NCBI GenBank assembly: GCA_016212185.1
Contig: JACRGX010000039.1
Location: 1 to 49,437 of the forward strand
DNA: 49,437 nucleotides
DNA from: Nitrospirota bacterium
GTDB taxonomy: Bacteria; Nitrospirota; Thermodesulfovibrionia; UBA6902; DSMQ01
Reading direction: 5' to 3'
Within the stretch, counting starts at the first letter, position 1. Each line of letters opens with the position of its first letter. The notes below the pieces were generated by a model. The model worked only from the letters and a program-made list of their open reading frames with translations. It searched no databases and was not told the DNA's origin. This document shows, one piece after another, positions 8,742 through 18,753 of the stretch. The position numbers were made by a program, and so were the translations under genes.

Positions 8742-8815
8742 ACTTGTTAGGTGATTACATTTTATTAAAATGCTCTATGTCTTCATTAAAAAAATCGCTC
8801 AATTTAGGTTTTATT

Positions 8816-9253
8816 TTACTGTTCACTGATCACTGCCGTTATCTCCGGCTTATACTCCGGTTTTGTTTCTGTCCTGACGCTCCAGAATCTTATAATTATA
8901 AAAGTTATGAGCAAAGAAATAAAACCAAAAATTGCAGCCGAGGCGTCAGAATTTATTACATTAAGATATGCTTCGCCTATGTTTTTCCCTAAAATAGCGC
9001 CTGCGATAAAGGCAGCTAAAGGTATTCCATAAACAATTATTGACCCCCTGAGATATGCCTGCGGTTTCATTGAAATCTTAACTGTCTGACCGGCAGCTGC
9101 ATGCACAGGATTCAGCGCCTCTATTTCCATGCCTGACTCAGACGGCTCGCATACACCGCGCACAGCACAACCCTCGCAGGTCCCTTTTTTCTGAATGCTG
9201 ACCTTAGCCATCATGCCGTCTGTATAAATGACAATGCCGGTTTCTTCAATCAT
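8816..9253 (-). CDS. rseC: RseC/MucC-like membrane protein
   Basis: A 145-residue protein. An N-terminal soluble part carries the family cysteine motif CEGCAVRGVC (Cys26, Cys29, Cys35). Two transmembrane helices follow (about 70-90 and 103-123). RseC proteins are linked to SoxR reduction and to sigma-E regulation in proteobacteria; in anaerobes they often occur near Rnf-type complexes, none of which is visible here. The last codons fall in ACTGATCAC/GTGATCAGT filler, so the C-terminal tail (TAVISEQ) may have been altered by repeat sequence. Neighbours are unrelated metabolic genes, so the context does not refine the role. Confidence 0.75.
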   Translation of the reverse strand: MIEETGIVIYTDGMMAKVSIQKKGTCEGCAVRGVCEPSESGMEIEALNPVHAAAGQTVKISMKPQAYLRGSIIVYGIPLAAFIAGAILGKNIGEAYLNVINSDASAAIFGFISLLITFIIIRFWSVRTETKPEYKPEITAVISEQ

Positions 9254-9267
9254 GAAATTAATGTAGT

Positions 9268-9340
9268 GTCATTCCTGCGAAAGCAGGAATCCAGATATTG
9301 TCCACAGAGGCTCTGGATTCCGCATCAAGTGCGGAATGAC
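9268..9340. repeat. REP-like palindrome, copy 2
   Basis: GTCATTCCTGCGAAAGCAGG opens the element and ATTCCGCATCAAGTGCGGAA precedes its end TGAC: two small hairpins in inverted outer repeats, like copy 1. It sits just upstream of the rseC-like gene and fills the gap to cimA. Confidence 0.75.
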
Positions 9341-9371
9341 ATAAATAAAAAATACCAACTATTTATGTTTG

Positions 9372-10949
9372 TCATCCTCTCAGAAGTTTATATTCAATGC
9401 TGTCCACAAGCGCCTGATAAGAGGCTTCAATGATATTTTCCGATACGCCGACTGTGCCCCATTTGTGCTTGTCATCACCGGACTCAATAAGAACCCTGAC
9501 TTTTGCCGTTGTGCCGGCGCCTGCTGTTAAGACCCTGACCTTGTAATCAATAAGCCTGACCTGCTTAAGCTGCGGATAAAATTTCTCAAGCGCCTTTCTG
9601 AGCGCATTATCAAGCGCATTGACAGGTCCGTTGCCGGTGGCTGCAGTATGCTCTAATTTCCCTCCCGCCTTCAGCATTATAGTAGCTTCACTCAAGGGAT
9701 CTTCGCCCTCTTTTCTTTTCTCCACAATAAGCCTGAAGCCGGCAAGGACAAAAAATTTCCTGTGAAGTCCGAATGTCTTTTTTATTAAAAGCTCAAGCGA
9801 AGCCTCGGCCCCTTCAAACTGAAAACCCTGGCTTTCAAGCTCTTTCATTTCCTTGACTATCTGTGCCACTTTGGGGGAATCAGGGTCAACCTTTAGATTG
9901 AATTCCTTGATTTTTTTAATTATATTGCTCCTGCCGCCGAGGTCTGAAACAAGGACCCTTTCATAATTACCGACAAGTTCAGGCCGTACATGTTCATATG
10001 TCTCAGGGTGCCGAAGAACAGCGCTGACATGAACCCCGCCCTTGTGGGCAAAGGCGCTGTCCCCGACAAACGGCTGACGCTTGAAATGCCTGATATTTGC
10101 TATCTCTGTTACAAAACGTGAAACTTCCTTTAATTTCTTTAATTGGCTGTTGGTTATGACATCATACTTAAGTTTTAACTTTAAGTTTGGGATAACAGAT
10201 ACAAGGTTTGCATTTCCACACCTTTCACCCAAACCATTAATCGTTCCCTGAACCTGAGAAGCCCCAAGCTCAACAGCGGCAATTGAATTGGCAACCGCAC
10301 AGTCGGCATCGTTATGGGCATGAATGCCAAACTTAAGATTTGTCCCGAATAAATCGGGATGAGATTTAAGATTTGAGATAATTCTTTCAACTTCATGGGT
10401 GAGTGCGCCGCCGTTTGTATCACAGAGCACAAGGCAGTCTGCCCCTGCATCCCGAGCAGCTCTTAGAACCTTAATGGCATATTCAGGATTTGCCTTGTAG
10501 CCGTCAAAAAAATGCTCTGCGTCAAAAAATACCTTCGGTATTCTTTTTTTGAGATATGCGACTGAATTGTGGATTAAGTCAAGATTCTGGGACAGGGAAA
10601 TCCTCAAAGCCTCTTTAACATGAAAGTCCCATGTCTTGCCGAATATGGTAACAATCGGAGTCCCGGCATTCAGCAGTGATTTTATATTCTGGTCCTTCTG
10701 CACCCTGTTCGCTGCATGATGCGTGGAGCCGAAGGCGACGAGCTTTGACGCCCTGAGCTTTAATTTATGAACCTTGCTGAAAAATTCCGCATCCCTCGGA
10801 TTGGCGCCGGGAAAACCGCCCTCAATATAATGAACCCCGAGTTCATCAAGCTTTCCAGCAATCCTTAATTTATCCTCAACAGAGAACGAGATGTCCTCGG
10901 ACTGCGCCCCGTCCCTCAAAGTCGTGTCATATATTTCAATATGTTTCAT
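9372..10949 (-). CDS. cimA: (R)-citramalate synthase
   Basis: A 525-residue enzyme condensing pyruvate and acetyl-CoA to citramalate, the first step of the threonine-independent route to isoleucine. The HMG-CoA-lyase-like TIM barrel opens with [10 protein letters not shown] (residues 7-16; Asp and Arg bind metal and substrate) and includes [14 protein letters not shown] (metal His pair) and [11 protein letters not shown]. The C-terminal LeuA-type allosteric domain covers about 390-520. The length fits CimA (500-540) better than LeuA. The [16 protein letters not shown] start is typical of CimA. It lies 44 bases downstream of aspartate kinase, so amino-acid biosynthesis genes are grouped. Isoleucine feedback through the C-terminal domain is family knowledge. 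Confidence 0.9.
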   Translation of the reverse strand: MKHIEIYDTTLRDGAQSEDISFSVEDKLRIAGKLDELGVHYIEGGFPGANPRDAEFFSKVHKLKLRASKLVAFGSTHHAANRVQKDQNIKSLLNAGTPIVTIFGKTWDFHVKEALRISLSQNLDLIHNSVAYLKKRIPKVFFDAEHFFDGYKANPEYAIKVLRAARDAGADCLVLCDTNGGALTHEVERIISNLKSHPDLFGTNLKFGIHAHNDADCAVANSIAAVELGASQVQGTINGLGERCGNANLVSVIPNLKLKLKYDVITNSQLKKLKEVSRFVTEIANIRHFKRQPFVGDSAFAHKGGVHVSAVLRHPETYEHVRPELVGNYERVLVSDLGGRSNIIKKIKEFNLKVDPDSPKVAQIVKEMKELESQGFQFEGAEASLELLIKKTFGLHRKFFVLAGFRLIVEKRKEGEDPLSEATIMLKAGGKLEHTAATGNGPVNALDNALRKALEKFYPQLKQVRLIDYKVRVLTAGAGTTAKVRVLIESGDDKHKWGTVGVSENIIEASYQALVDSIEYKLLRG

Positions 10950-10993
10950 AATCCGGTATTTAATTTAGCACATTGCTTATTGAAAATCCCTCT

Positions 10994-12211
10994 TTATTTC
11001 TTCCCCAGCCCGAAGGCCTCATGCAGAACCCTTACCGCAAGCTCGGTGTATTTTAAGTCAATCAGGCATGAGACCTTTATCTCAGAGGTGCTGATAGCCA
11101 TTATATTGACGCCGTGTTTTGCAAGGGTCTCAAACATCTCTGCCGCAACACCAGAATGAGTCCTCATGCCGACGCCGACAACAGATATTTTTGCAATGTC
11201 ATCCCTCAGGCTCACGCCCTTTGCGTCAAGTTCCTTTGCTATATCTTTAGTTAGTTTAAATGCCTTTTTGCTGTCAGTCTTAGGCACTGTAAATGATATG
11301 TCGGTAGCCTTTCCATCGCTGCTTATGTTCTGGACAATCATGTCAACAACTATGCTGTTATCCGCTATTCCCTTAAAAAGCCTTGCGGCAATGCCGGGCC
11401 TGTCAGGCACGCTCATGATGGTGATTTTATCCTGATTTTTATCATAAGCAATTCCTGTTACAACTACCTTCTCCATATCTTTATCCTCCTTGGTAACGAG
11501 TGTTCCGGGATTATCGTTAAAGCTGGACCTCACAACCACAGGCACTTCATATTTCATGGCAAATTCCACAGACCTTGTCTGAAGCACTTTAGCGCCTAAA
11601 CTTGCAAGTTCAAGCATTTCTTCAAAGGAAATTTTATCAAGTTTTTTTGCGTCAGGAACAATATTCGGGTCTGTTGTATAGACTCCGTCAACATCGGTAT
11701 AAATTTCACACAGGTCGGCATTCAGCGCAGAGGCAATTGCAACTGCCGAAAGGTCCGAGCCTCCCCTTCCGAACGTGGTTACATCATCATTTTCAGTTAT
11801 GCCCTGAAACCCCGCAACAACAACGATATAGCCTTCATCAAGCGCCTTTTTGGCTTTTTCCGCTGTAATTTTTTCTATCTTAGCCTTTGTGTGAACCGTG
11901 TCGGTTACAATTCCCATCTGCCTGCCGGTCAGCGCAATAGCTTTGTGTCCGAGTTCCTCAATTGCCATTGCAGTAAGGGCGCTGGTGATTCTTTCGCCGG
12001 AAGACAGGAGCAGGTCCATTTCCCTTTCGCTGGGGCTTGATGCCGTCTGATGCGCAAGGTTTATCAGTTTGTCGGTTTCGCCTGCCATTGCCGAGACGAC
12101 CACTGCCACTTTGTGGCCTTCTTTTGCAGTCTTTACAACACGCCCTGCGACTGCCTTAATCCTGTCAATATTCGCAACCGATGTGCCTCCGTATTTCTGA
12201 ACAATAAGCAT
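10994..12211 (-). CDS. lysC: Aspartate kinase
   Basis: A 405-residue enzyme that phosphorylates aspartate, entering the lysine, threonine and methionine pathways. The kinase domain has KYGGTSV (6-12), the [13 protein letters not shown] loop near 150-162 and [11 protein letters not shown]. Two ACT domains fill 260-405 ([38 protein letters not shown]) and are the usual site of lysine/threonine feedback. This is the standard alpha-type, monofunctional length. Homoserine dehydrogenase and two threonine synthases lie about 7-12 kb away, so most of the aspartate-to-threonine route is in this window. The 265-base gap upstream is AT-rich; I see no lysine riboswitch or other structured leader in it. 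Confidence 0.93.
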   Translation of the reverse strand: MLIVQKYGGTSVANIDRIKAVAGRVVKTAKEGHKVAVVVSAMAGETDKLINLAHQTASSPSEREMDLLLSSGERITSALTAMAIEELGHKAIALTGRQMGIVTDTVHTKAKIEKITAEKAKKALDEGYIVVVAGFQGITENDDVTTFGRGGSDLSAVAIASALNADLCEIYTDVDGVYTTDPNIVPDAKKLDKISFEEMLELASLGAKVLQTRSVEFAMKYEVPVVVRSSFNDNPGTLVTKEDKDMEKVVVTGIAYDKNQDKITIMSVPDRPGIAARLFKGIADNSIVVDMIVQNISSDGKATDISFTVPKTDSKKAFKLTKDIAKELDAKGVSLRDDIAKISVVGVGMRTHSGVAAEMFETLAKHGVNIMAISTSEIKVSCLIDLKYTELAVRVLHEAFGLGKK

Positions 12212-12476
12212 AAGTATTACAATCCCCTCTCTGAACAGACACTCATACTACTTTTTATCTTCACTTTCTTCTCTTATCTTTTTCAAGATATAGTTTAACC
12301 GCATTTTAATAATTATCGTATAAAAATTTTGTTTCCTCGGGGTCTCTTATTCTTTTAGATATTATAGAGATTGCAGCTTAACAGGTCAACAAAACTATTT
12401 TACAAAACTATTTTATAAAATCTAATGAGGCCTAAATAAGTTAAAACAAAAAAAGCATTGGGATGAAACTTATCTT

Positions 12477-13994
12477 TTACCACCTTAACTTCTCATATAC
12501 CTCTTCAAATTGAGATGCTGTTTCCTTGAATGCCTTAAGTACCTGCGGGTCAAAATGGTGGGGCATTGTCCTTTCATCACCTTCTGTAATTATTCTATAT
12601 GTTGTTTCATGGTTAAAAGCAAGTTTATATATCCGCTGATTTCTCAGGGCATCATACTGGTCTGCGATGCTTGCTATTCTGCCTTCAACAGGTATCTGTT
12701 CACCCCTTATGCCATAAGGATAACCGCCTCCAAACCATCTCTCATGATGAGAAAGTGCTATATTTTTCGCCATGGTAAGTCTCACATGGTCTCCGAGTAT
12801 CTTTGCACCGTAAATTGTATGGTCCGTCATCTTAAGAAATTCTTCAGGCATAAGTTTGCCCGGCTTTCTCAAAATCTCCGGCGGGATATGAATCTTGCCT
12901 ACGTCATGCATTTGTGCCTGGAGTTTTATTATATTCACAAATTTTTCAGACATGCCGAAGTGTTTTGCAAGCAGGGCACAATACTCGCCAATCCTAACGA
13001 TGTGATTACCGGTATCCTCATCATTTACTTCTGCTGCCCTGGCAAGTGTCTGGACAGTATATGCAAAGGCGTCATCTGTTTCTTTGACCTGAGTGGATAA
13101 AGACTTTAGAAACAAACTCTGCATAACAAGGCTGTTTAAAACCGATGCGTCATATTCGGTAACATTTCTGCCATAATTAAGGGCAAAAATACAAAACTCA
13201 TTACTCATATAACTAACGATATTTGAAACTGATATGTTAATGGATTTAAGCTTTTCAATAAAAGAATTAAATTCTGAATTAACAAGTTTGGTTTCATTAT
13301 GAAAAACTATTTTTGAACTGCTCCTTTCAGGCAGACATTGACCACAGTCAAAATCAAATTCAAGCAAGGTCCTGTTTAATTTTTGAGAGAGGGACTCATA
13401 CTTATACCAGTGACAACTTTTATTGGAAATATAGACTATAACTACCTGCGGCTTTTCTATCATTTCATCTGCATGTCGTATAATCCGATGAATAATACTG
13501 TCAATGCAGGATATAAAATCAAAGTCTAATGGGTTAAAAGACTTTATAATTTCCTCACCCAAACATGTCAGGTAGTTAACATTGGCATATGCAAAATTAA
13601 GCCTGTCATTGAGGTCTTTTATTTTGAGAAGCATCTTTATTCTGGCAAGAACCTCTGCCTGGTCAAACGGTTTTGATATAAAATCCTCTACACCTACCGC
13701 AATCCCTTTAACTCTGTCTTCTTTGGACCTCAAGGCTGTAATCATAATAATAGGGATATTCCTGAACCTTTCATTCTCTTTTATCATTTTACACACCTCA
13801 AAACCATCAATCTCCGGCATCATTACATCTAAAAGCACCATGGCTATATTCTTTTCTTTAATTTTCTCTATTGCCTCCCTGCCGTTCTCCACCATAATAA
13901 CGTCATAACCTCTCGGTACAAGAATAGCCTCAAGAAGTTTTAAGTTTGCAGGCTCATCGTCAACACATAAGATTCTTGGTCTTTGTATAAACAT
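12477..13994 (-). CDS. Response regulator with HD-GYP phosphodiesterase domain
   Basis: A 505-residue protein. The receiver domain is residues 6-125, with phospho-acceptor Asp56 in VLLDVMMPEIDG. A middle region (about 140-310) has no motif I recognise and may be a degenerate GAF-like fold. The HD-GYP domain is 315-490: MHDVGK with His363-Asp364, HHE at 416-418 and GYP at 424-426, then GRIASIADQYDAL. The metal-binding residues I can check are present, so hydrolysis of cyclic di-GMP is likely. It is last in an operon with two histidine kinases and a single-domain regulator, and AAGGAAGG precedes its ATG. The phosphorelay output is therefore probably lower c-di-GMP (surface behaviour, matrix or motility), by inference. 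Confidence 0.88.
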   Translation of the reverse strand: MFIQRPRILCVDDEPANLKLLEAILVPRGYDVIMVENGREAIEKIKEKNIAMVLLDVMMPEIDGFEVCKMIKENERFRNIPIIMITALRSKEDRVKGIAVGVEDFISKPFDQAEVLARIKMLLKIKDLNDRLNFAYANVNYLTCLGEEIIKSFNPLDFDFISCIDSIIHRIIRHADEMIEKPQVVIVYISNKSCHWYKYESLSQKLNRTLLEFDFDCGQCLPERSSSKIVFHNETKLVNSEFNSFIEKLKSINISVSNIVSYMSNEFCIFALNYGRNVTEYDASVLNSLVMQSLFLKSLSTQVKETDDAFAYTVQTLARAAEVNDEDTGNHIVRIGEYCALLAKHFGMSEKFVNIIKLQAQMHDVGKIHIPPEILRKPGKLMPEEFLKMTDHTIYGAKILGDHVRLTMAKNIALSHHERWFGGGYPYGIRGEQIPVEGRIASIADQYDALRNQRIYKLAFNHETTYRIITEGDERTMPHHFDPQVLKAFKETASQFEEVYEKLRW

Positions 13995-14004
13995 AAAACC
14001 TTCC

Positions 14005-14370
14005 TTATTCCAACAGTTTTTTTACTTTCTTCGGCAATTCCCTTGTGTCCAAAGGCTTTGATATATAATCATCGGCGCCTCCCTGCATAATCTTTTCTTT
14101 ATCGCCTGCCATAGCAAAGGATGTTACTGCAATAATCTTTATGTTCTTTGTCTCAGGGTCTTTTTTAAGTATACTCATTGCAGTAAATCCATCCATAACA
14201 GGCATCTGCATATCCATCAATATCAAATCAGGTTTATGCGCCTTTGCCATTTTTATTCCGTCCTCACCATACTTAGCCTCTATTATTTCATAGTCGTAAT
14301 ATCTCAAAATATCACTCAGCAACCTGCGATTTTTTTCGTTATCTTCCACTATAAGAATCTTTTTTGCCAT
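14005..14370 (-). CDS. Single-domain response regulator (DivK/CheY-like)
   Basis: A 121-residue stand-alone receiver. The acidic pair is Glu9-Asp10, the phospho-acceptor is Asp53 in LILMDMQMPVMDG, and AVTSFAM (switch Thr) and the conserved Lys in YISKPLD are present. The sequence resembles DivK-type regulators found beside hybrid kinases more than flagellar CheY. It sits 10 bases before the HD-GYP regulator and 32 after a REC-PAS kinase, so it may shuttle phosphate between the kinases and the HD-GYP protein. Confidence 0.88.
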   Translation of the reverse strand: MAKKILIVEDNEKNRRLLSDILRYYDYEIIEAKYGEDGIKMAKAHKPDLILMDMQMPVMDGFTAMSILKKDPETKNIKIIAVTSFAMAGDKEKIMQGGADDYISKPLDTRELPKKVKKLLE

Positions 14371-14402
14371 AGTGTCTCCCTAATAGTTAATACTGATTCT
14401 GT

Positions 14403-16451
14403 TTAACTTTTTAATCCCTCTAACAATACCTTAATATCATCTCCGTCTTCTGGATAAATCGCAATCTTTATAATAGGGGTATATTCTGTCTCTTTTAATC
14501 CTGCTGCTATCCTTAATACAGCATTATCAACCGCCTGCCTCTCAGTATCAAAAACAACAAGGTAATAACAGCGTCTATCCTTACTTGGTAATAGAATCTC
14601 ATGTTTTCGCAGTATATTCTTCAGTACTCCAACGAAGGATAGCTGTTTTTCCTGCTCATATATATAGGCAGTTTCAATGTACATCAATCCAAACTTCTTG
14701 TTACTTCTTTTATGAAATGATATGACCTTCTCAATGTGTGTCAGGAAGTGTTCCCATGTAAGCAGTTTTGTAGCAGGGTCAATAATCTGTTCAGAAGACT
14801 CTTTCTCTCTGTATTTGAATGGGATTACAAATCTGAAAGCACTTCCCTTACCCCATTCACTTTCAGCCCATATCATACCGCCGTGAAGCTCAACAAGTCT
14901 TTTTGTTAATATCAGCCCAATACCCGTGCCTGTGTATTTTTTAGTAAGGGGGGGCTCCAGTTGTGTGAATTCCTTGAAGAGATTAGGCATGTCCTCCGGC
15001 TTTATACCGACGCCTGTGTCCCTGAGAGAAATCTCTATGAAATTTCTCTCAGGGGGTTGAGAAGTGAAAAAATTAAGAAGTTGAGGGTTATGCATTTTCC
15101 CGTCTTCATAACTGCCTATTTTAGCGGCTTCTATCAGCCGTGCAGCAACGCGCACCAAGCCTCCATTAGGCGTGAACTTCACTGCATTGTCTAAAAGGTT
15201 AAACATTATCTGGTTCAATCTTGCTGAATCTGCCTCTATCTCTATGTCAGCATCAGGCTCTATTTCAAGATTTAATTTTATTTTATGCTTTGTTGCCTCT
15301 CTGTAAAACATTGTCATAGATGATTTCAAAACATCTTTCAGGAAGAATTTGCTTATTTTAAGCTCTGCGATACCTGATACCACTTTTGATAATTCAAGCA
15401 CATCGTTGATAACGCTTAGTAAATGCTCACCACTGGTCAGGATGTTGGATATATACTCTTTTTGTTTTTCATTCAGTCTTCCGTACAATTCATCATGGAG
15501 GACCTGCGAAAATCCTATGATAGAATTCAAAGGAGTCGTCAACTCATGGCTCATATTTGCAAGAAACTCAGATTTTATTTTGCTTGCAGCCTCTGCCGCC
15601 GCAAGGGCCTTTTGAAGTTCAGCCTCAGACTGTTTGCGCTCTGTGATGTCTCTAAAAATACCAAGCATATATGATTTCCTGCCAAACGTCACAGGGACGG
15701 CATTGATGTCAGCATAAAAAATAGACCCATCTTTTCTCTTTACAGGAATGTTCAGCGCCAATTTAATTTCTTTTCTTCCCTGTTTATTGAATTGCTCTAT
15801 GACATATGGCAGGTCTTCTTTGGGATGGATATCTAAAACCCCCATATTCATAAGCTCTTCATGGCTATAACCCAACATCCGGCAGATCATTTGATTGGCA
15901 AAATGAAATATTTTCGTTTCCATATCCGCTAACAGTATTCCGTCCGCGGCATTATTAAAAATAACTTTAAATCTCTGTTCGGATTCTCTGAGCATTTCCT
16001 CTGTTTGGTTATGTTCTGAGATTTCATCTTGCAGTTTTTTTAATGTTTCTCTCCAATTACCGTTAGCTTCATTAACTGCTTTCGTTAATTCTATTTTTTC
16101 AACAGCCCTTTTTAAAGTTACTGTAAGCACATTAAAATCAGGGGGCTTAACTACAAAGTCATAGGCCCCGAGGTTAATAGCCTTCACCGCTGTTTGAACA
16201 TCACCATATGCTGTCACTATAATAACAGGCACATTAGGAGCTACCTTTTTTATTTCCTTCATCGTCTCAAAACCGTCCATATCAGACATCTTGAGGTCCA
16301 GAAGAATCGCATCAGGCACTTCTTTTTTTAAAAGCTCTAAAGCCTCTCTGCCGCTTGAAGCTGTTATAGGACTAAATTGGCGGGAACGGAGAATTTCAGT
16401 AAATGAACTCCTTACTGATTCATCATCATCTATAATTAATATTCTGTTCAT
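14403..16451 (-). CDS. REC-PAS-histidine kinase with a degenerate GGDEF-like tail
   Basis: A 682-residue protein. Receiver 1-118 (Asp52 in LLDLKMSDMDG), PAS 160-280, HisKA 290-355 with His in MSHELTTPLNS (the usual Arg after HEL is Thr), HATPase with N-box NAVKFT, G1 DTGVGIKPEDMP and G2 GTGIGL. The last 120 residues (DPATKLLTWEHFL, then FGLMYIE, YYLVVF, IAIYPEDG) follow GGDEF strand and helix order but have no GGDEF motif, so they are probably a non-catalytic binding module. The start at 16451 gives MNRILIIDDD and an ATGA overlap with the upstream kinase, with AGGAG before it; an ATG at 16478 would add nine residues. A Pro/Asn-rich loop between the N and G1 boxes looks like inserted filler. 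Confidence 0.88.
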   Translation of the reverse strand: MNRILIIDDDESVRSSFTEILRSRQFSPITASSGREALELLKKEVPDAILLDLKMSDMDGFETMKEIKKVAPNVPVIIVTAYGDVQTAVKAINLGAYDFVVKPPDFNVLTVTLKRAVEKIELTKAVNEANGNWRETLKKLQDEISEHNQTEEMLRESEQRFKVIFNNAADGILLADMETKIFHFANQMICRMLGYSHEELMNMGVLDIHPKEDLPYVIEQFNKQGRKEIKLALNIPVKRKDGSIFYADINAVPVTFGRKSYMLGIFRDITERKQSEAELQKALAAAEAASKIKSEFLANMSHELTTPLNSIIGFSQVLHDELYGRLNEKQKEYISNILTSGEHLLSVINDVLELSKVVSGIAELKISKFFLKDVLKSSMTMFYREATKHKIKLNLEIEPDADIEIEADSARLNQIMFNLLDNAVKFTPNGGLVRVAARLIEAAKIGSYEDGKMHNPQLLNFFTSQPPERNFIEISLRDTGVGIKPEDMPNLFKEFTQLEPPLTKKYTGTGIGLILTKRLVELHGGMIWAESEWGKGSAFRFVIPFKYREKESSEQIIDPATKLLTWEHFLTHIEKVISFHKRSNKKFGLMYIETAYIYEQEKQLSFVGVLKNILRKHEILLPSKDRRCYYLVVFDTERQAVDNAVLRIAAGLKETEYTPIIKIAIYPEDGDDIKVLLEGLKS

Positions 16452-18601
16452 TTGCCGCTTGCTCCTTGCCCCTGCCATCTCGGTATTACAAAACTAAATT
16501 TACTTCCCTTTCCATACTCGCTCTCAACCCATATTTTCCCGCTGTGAAGCTCAACTAATTTTTTTGTCAGTGCAAGTCCAAGCCCGGTGCCTTCATGCTC
16601 TTTTGTATAAGCCGATTCAAGCTGTGAAAATTCCTTGAAAAGTTTAGGCATGTCTTCTGGCTTTATACCTATACCGGTGTCAGCGACTGAGATTTCAATG
16701 AAATCAGCGTCTGGGATTGGGGATTGGTTCATCTTTGCTAACCCCTGACCCCTAACCCCTCTCCGTGCATGCACATGCACAGAGCCTCCATCCTGCGTGA
16801 ACTTCACTGCATTGCTCAGGAAATTGAACATTATCTGCTTGAATTTCCTCTCATCTGCCTCTATTCCAAGGTCTGCATCAGTCTCTATCTCAAGGCTTAA
16901 ATTTATGCCATGTTTCATCGCCTTTTCCTTAAACATCATCAGCGATGTGTTAAGGACATCCCTCACGGGAAAGCTACTCAATTCAAGCTCCATCTTCCCT
17001 GTTTCAACCTTAGATAAATCCAGTATGTCATTAATGAGGTTCAAAAGATGTTTGCCACTGACAAGAATGTCATCTATATATTCCTTCTGCTTTTTATTCA
17101 GCTCTCCGTACAACTCATCCTGCAGAACCTCTGAAAAACCTATTACAGAATTAAGAGGCGTCCTGAGTTCATGGCTCATATTTGCAAGAAAATCAGACTT
17201 TGCTTTATTTGCTTCCTCTGCCTCACGTTTTGCATACCCCAGTTCTTTTGTTCTCTTTCTGACAAGCTCTTCAAGGTATTCCTTGTAACTTCTTAATTCT
17301 TCTTCTGCCAGTTTGTGCTGTGTTTTTATACGGAGTGTGACGACACCATAAGTGAGGTCATCTGCTAATTCTCTCCACAGCTTCACTTCCTCTGAATCAA
17401 AAGTATCTTTTCCTGATGCATAAATGGTCAGTGCACCGAGTGTAGTTGAATTAGCAATAAGAGGCAGTCCAATAGCTGAAACATACCCCTGTCTGATTGC
17501 ATCGTCCCGCCAAGGAGCAAAGTCTGGATTAGTTATAATGTCTTTGAAAATTGAAGGGTTGCCTGTGCGGATGGCTGTACCGGCTGGACCACGCCCCCTT
17601 TCTGTATTGTCCCATGTGATATTTGCTGTCGTCAGATACCCTGCCTCATATCCTGCCTGTGCAACAGGTTTTACAGTCTTTGCTTCATCATGCTCCGTAT
17701 AACCTACCCAGCAAAAACGGAGTCCCCCCACTTCTACAATAATACGACATATATCATTAAGGAGTTTTGGCTCATCGGTAGCACGGATCACTAACTGATT
17801 ACATTCACTGATGGCTCTAAGCGCCCTGTTGACTCTGCGCAGTTCCTTTGCTCTCTCTTTGAAAATAGTAAATATATACGAAAAGATAACGCTATATGCG
17901 GCTATACGCAGAAAGTGCCAGAGCCACCAATTCTTACTCCACGGTTCTGATAATTGGAATAACAAACCCGCCCAGGCATTAAGGAAGCAGAAATTTATAA
18001 ATAAAAAATCTTCAAGACGTTTATCAACCCGATACCGGATAATAAGATGGATTGCTGCTGTCATAAAAAAGACTCCTGCCACAAAATTTAAAGCTTTTGC
18101 AGAAGGGGTAAATTTACCTTCAATGAGCATATGAGGGAATGCCTCTCTGAAGGCAATTGATACTGCTCCAAAAATTACTGCAATAATCCCCACCATCCAG
18201 AGTATCCAATTATGCCTCTGGAATCTGACTGTAAGGTTCGGTAGCCAAACAAACACAAACAATAAACCACCAAACAGCAGAGCAGTGGTGTGCAGCCACA
18301 CAAAGCCGTGTCCCGGTAATGCTGCGGCGTGGAACCCATCCAGTATGCCCATGCCAATTAACGAGGCGGCAATCCATGTATAATAATCCCCGACTTTTCT
18401 GTCTTTTTGCAGTGAGAAAAGTAAAAATGCCATAGATAATGCAATGAAGCTTCCTATTGCCTCCACAATTGAATGTAGCGGCATATAAGTCCATGGTGTA
18501 TGCGGGACAAAAAAATGAAGAATTAAAGTTGCCACAGCAGGAAAAATACCGCTGAGGAAAAGGGTTAAAATCAAGCCGGACTTAAATCGTGTGTTATCCA
18601 T
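16448..18601 (-). CDS. Membrane histidine kinase with MASE3-like sensor and GAF domain
   Basis: A 717-residue protein. Residues 1-250 hold about seven hydrophobic helices with MASE-type signatures (PLHSIVEAIGSFIALS, GILDGFHAAALPG), suggesting an integral-membrane sensor. GAF 275-425 (GLRFCWVGY, ISAIGLPL-like strand), a coiled coil 430-475, HisKA 478-545 with MSHELRTPLNSVIGFS, and HATPase 590-712 (NAVKFTQ, DTGIGIKPEDMP, GTGLGL) follow. All kinase boxes are intact. It is the first gene of a four-gene signalling operon and overlaps the next kinase by four bases. A loop between the N-box and G1 (residues about 610-632) contains RRGVRGQGL and NQSPIPD, encoded by filler repeat identical in kind to that in queC. 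The ligand is unknown. Confidence 0.88.
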   Translation of the reverse strand: MDNTRFKSGLILTLFLSGIFPAVATLILHFFVPHTPWTYMPLHSIVEAIGSFIALSMAFLLFSLQKDRKVGDYYTWIAASLIGMGILDGFHAAALPGHGFVWLHTTALLFGGLLFVFVWLPNLTVRFQRHNWILWMVGIIAVIFGAVSIAFREAFPHMLIEGKFTPSAKALNFVAGVFFMTAAIHLIIRYRVDKRLEDFLFINFCFLNAWAGLLFQLSEPWSKNWWLWHFLRIAAYSVIFSYIFTIFKERAKELRRVNRALRAISECNQLVIRATDEPKLLNDICRIIVEVGGLRFCWVGYTEHDEAKTVKPVAQAGYEAGYLTTANITWDNTERGRGPAGTAIRTGNPSIFKDIITNPDFAPWRDDAIRQGYVSAIGLPLIANSTTLGALTIYASGKDTFDSEEVKLWRELADDLTYGVVTLRIKTQHKLAEEELRSYKEYLEELVRKRTKELGYAKREAEEANKAKSDFLANMSHELRTPLNSVIGFSEVLQDELYGELNKKQKEYIDDILVSGKHLLNLINDILDLSKVETGKMELELSSFPVRDVLNTSLMMFKEKAMKHGINLSLEIETDADLGIEADERKFKQIMFNFLSNAVKFTQDGGSVHVHARRGVRGQGLAKMNQSPIPDADFIEISVADTGIGIKPEDMPKLFKEFSQLESAYTKEHEGTGLGLALTKKLVELHSGKIWVESEYGKGSKFSFVIPRWQGQGASGK
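16713..16760. repeat. In-frame filler repeat inside a histidine kinase gene
   Basis: GGGATTGGGGATTGG at 16713-16727 and CTAACCCCTGACCCCTAACC from 16738 are the same two low-complexity units seen in queC at 28194-28260. Here they encode a surface loop between the N and G1 boxes of the ATPase domain, and the frame stays open. Confidence 0.75.
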
Positions 18602-18684
18602 CTCTTTTTTAATACAAGCGCATTAAATGTTTTAACATGGTCATTGCAAGCGACACGCCATATTGATACACTAAAACTATATAA

Positions 18685-18713
18685 AATATCTCATATTTTA
18701 TATTGACTGTCAA
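18685..18713 (-). promoter_or_regulatory. Candidate promoter of the two-component operon
   Basis: TTGACA (18708-18713) and GATATT (18685-18690) on the minus strand with a 17-base spacer, about 84 bases before the kinase ATG. The -35 is perfect; the -10 matches 4 of 6 bases. Confidence 0.45.
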
Positions 18714-18753
18714 CAGGAAACGAGGATAATCAGATGCGGGTTAAAGATTGTAA

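Noticed and set aside
12212-12476. Possible lysine riboswitch upstream of aspartate kinase
   Set aside because: The gap is AT-rich and I could not find the conserved stems or core of that riboswitch.
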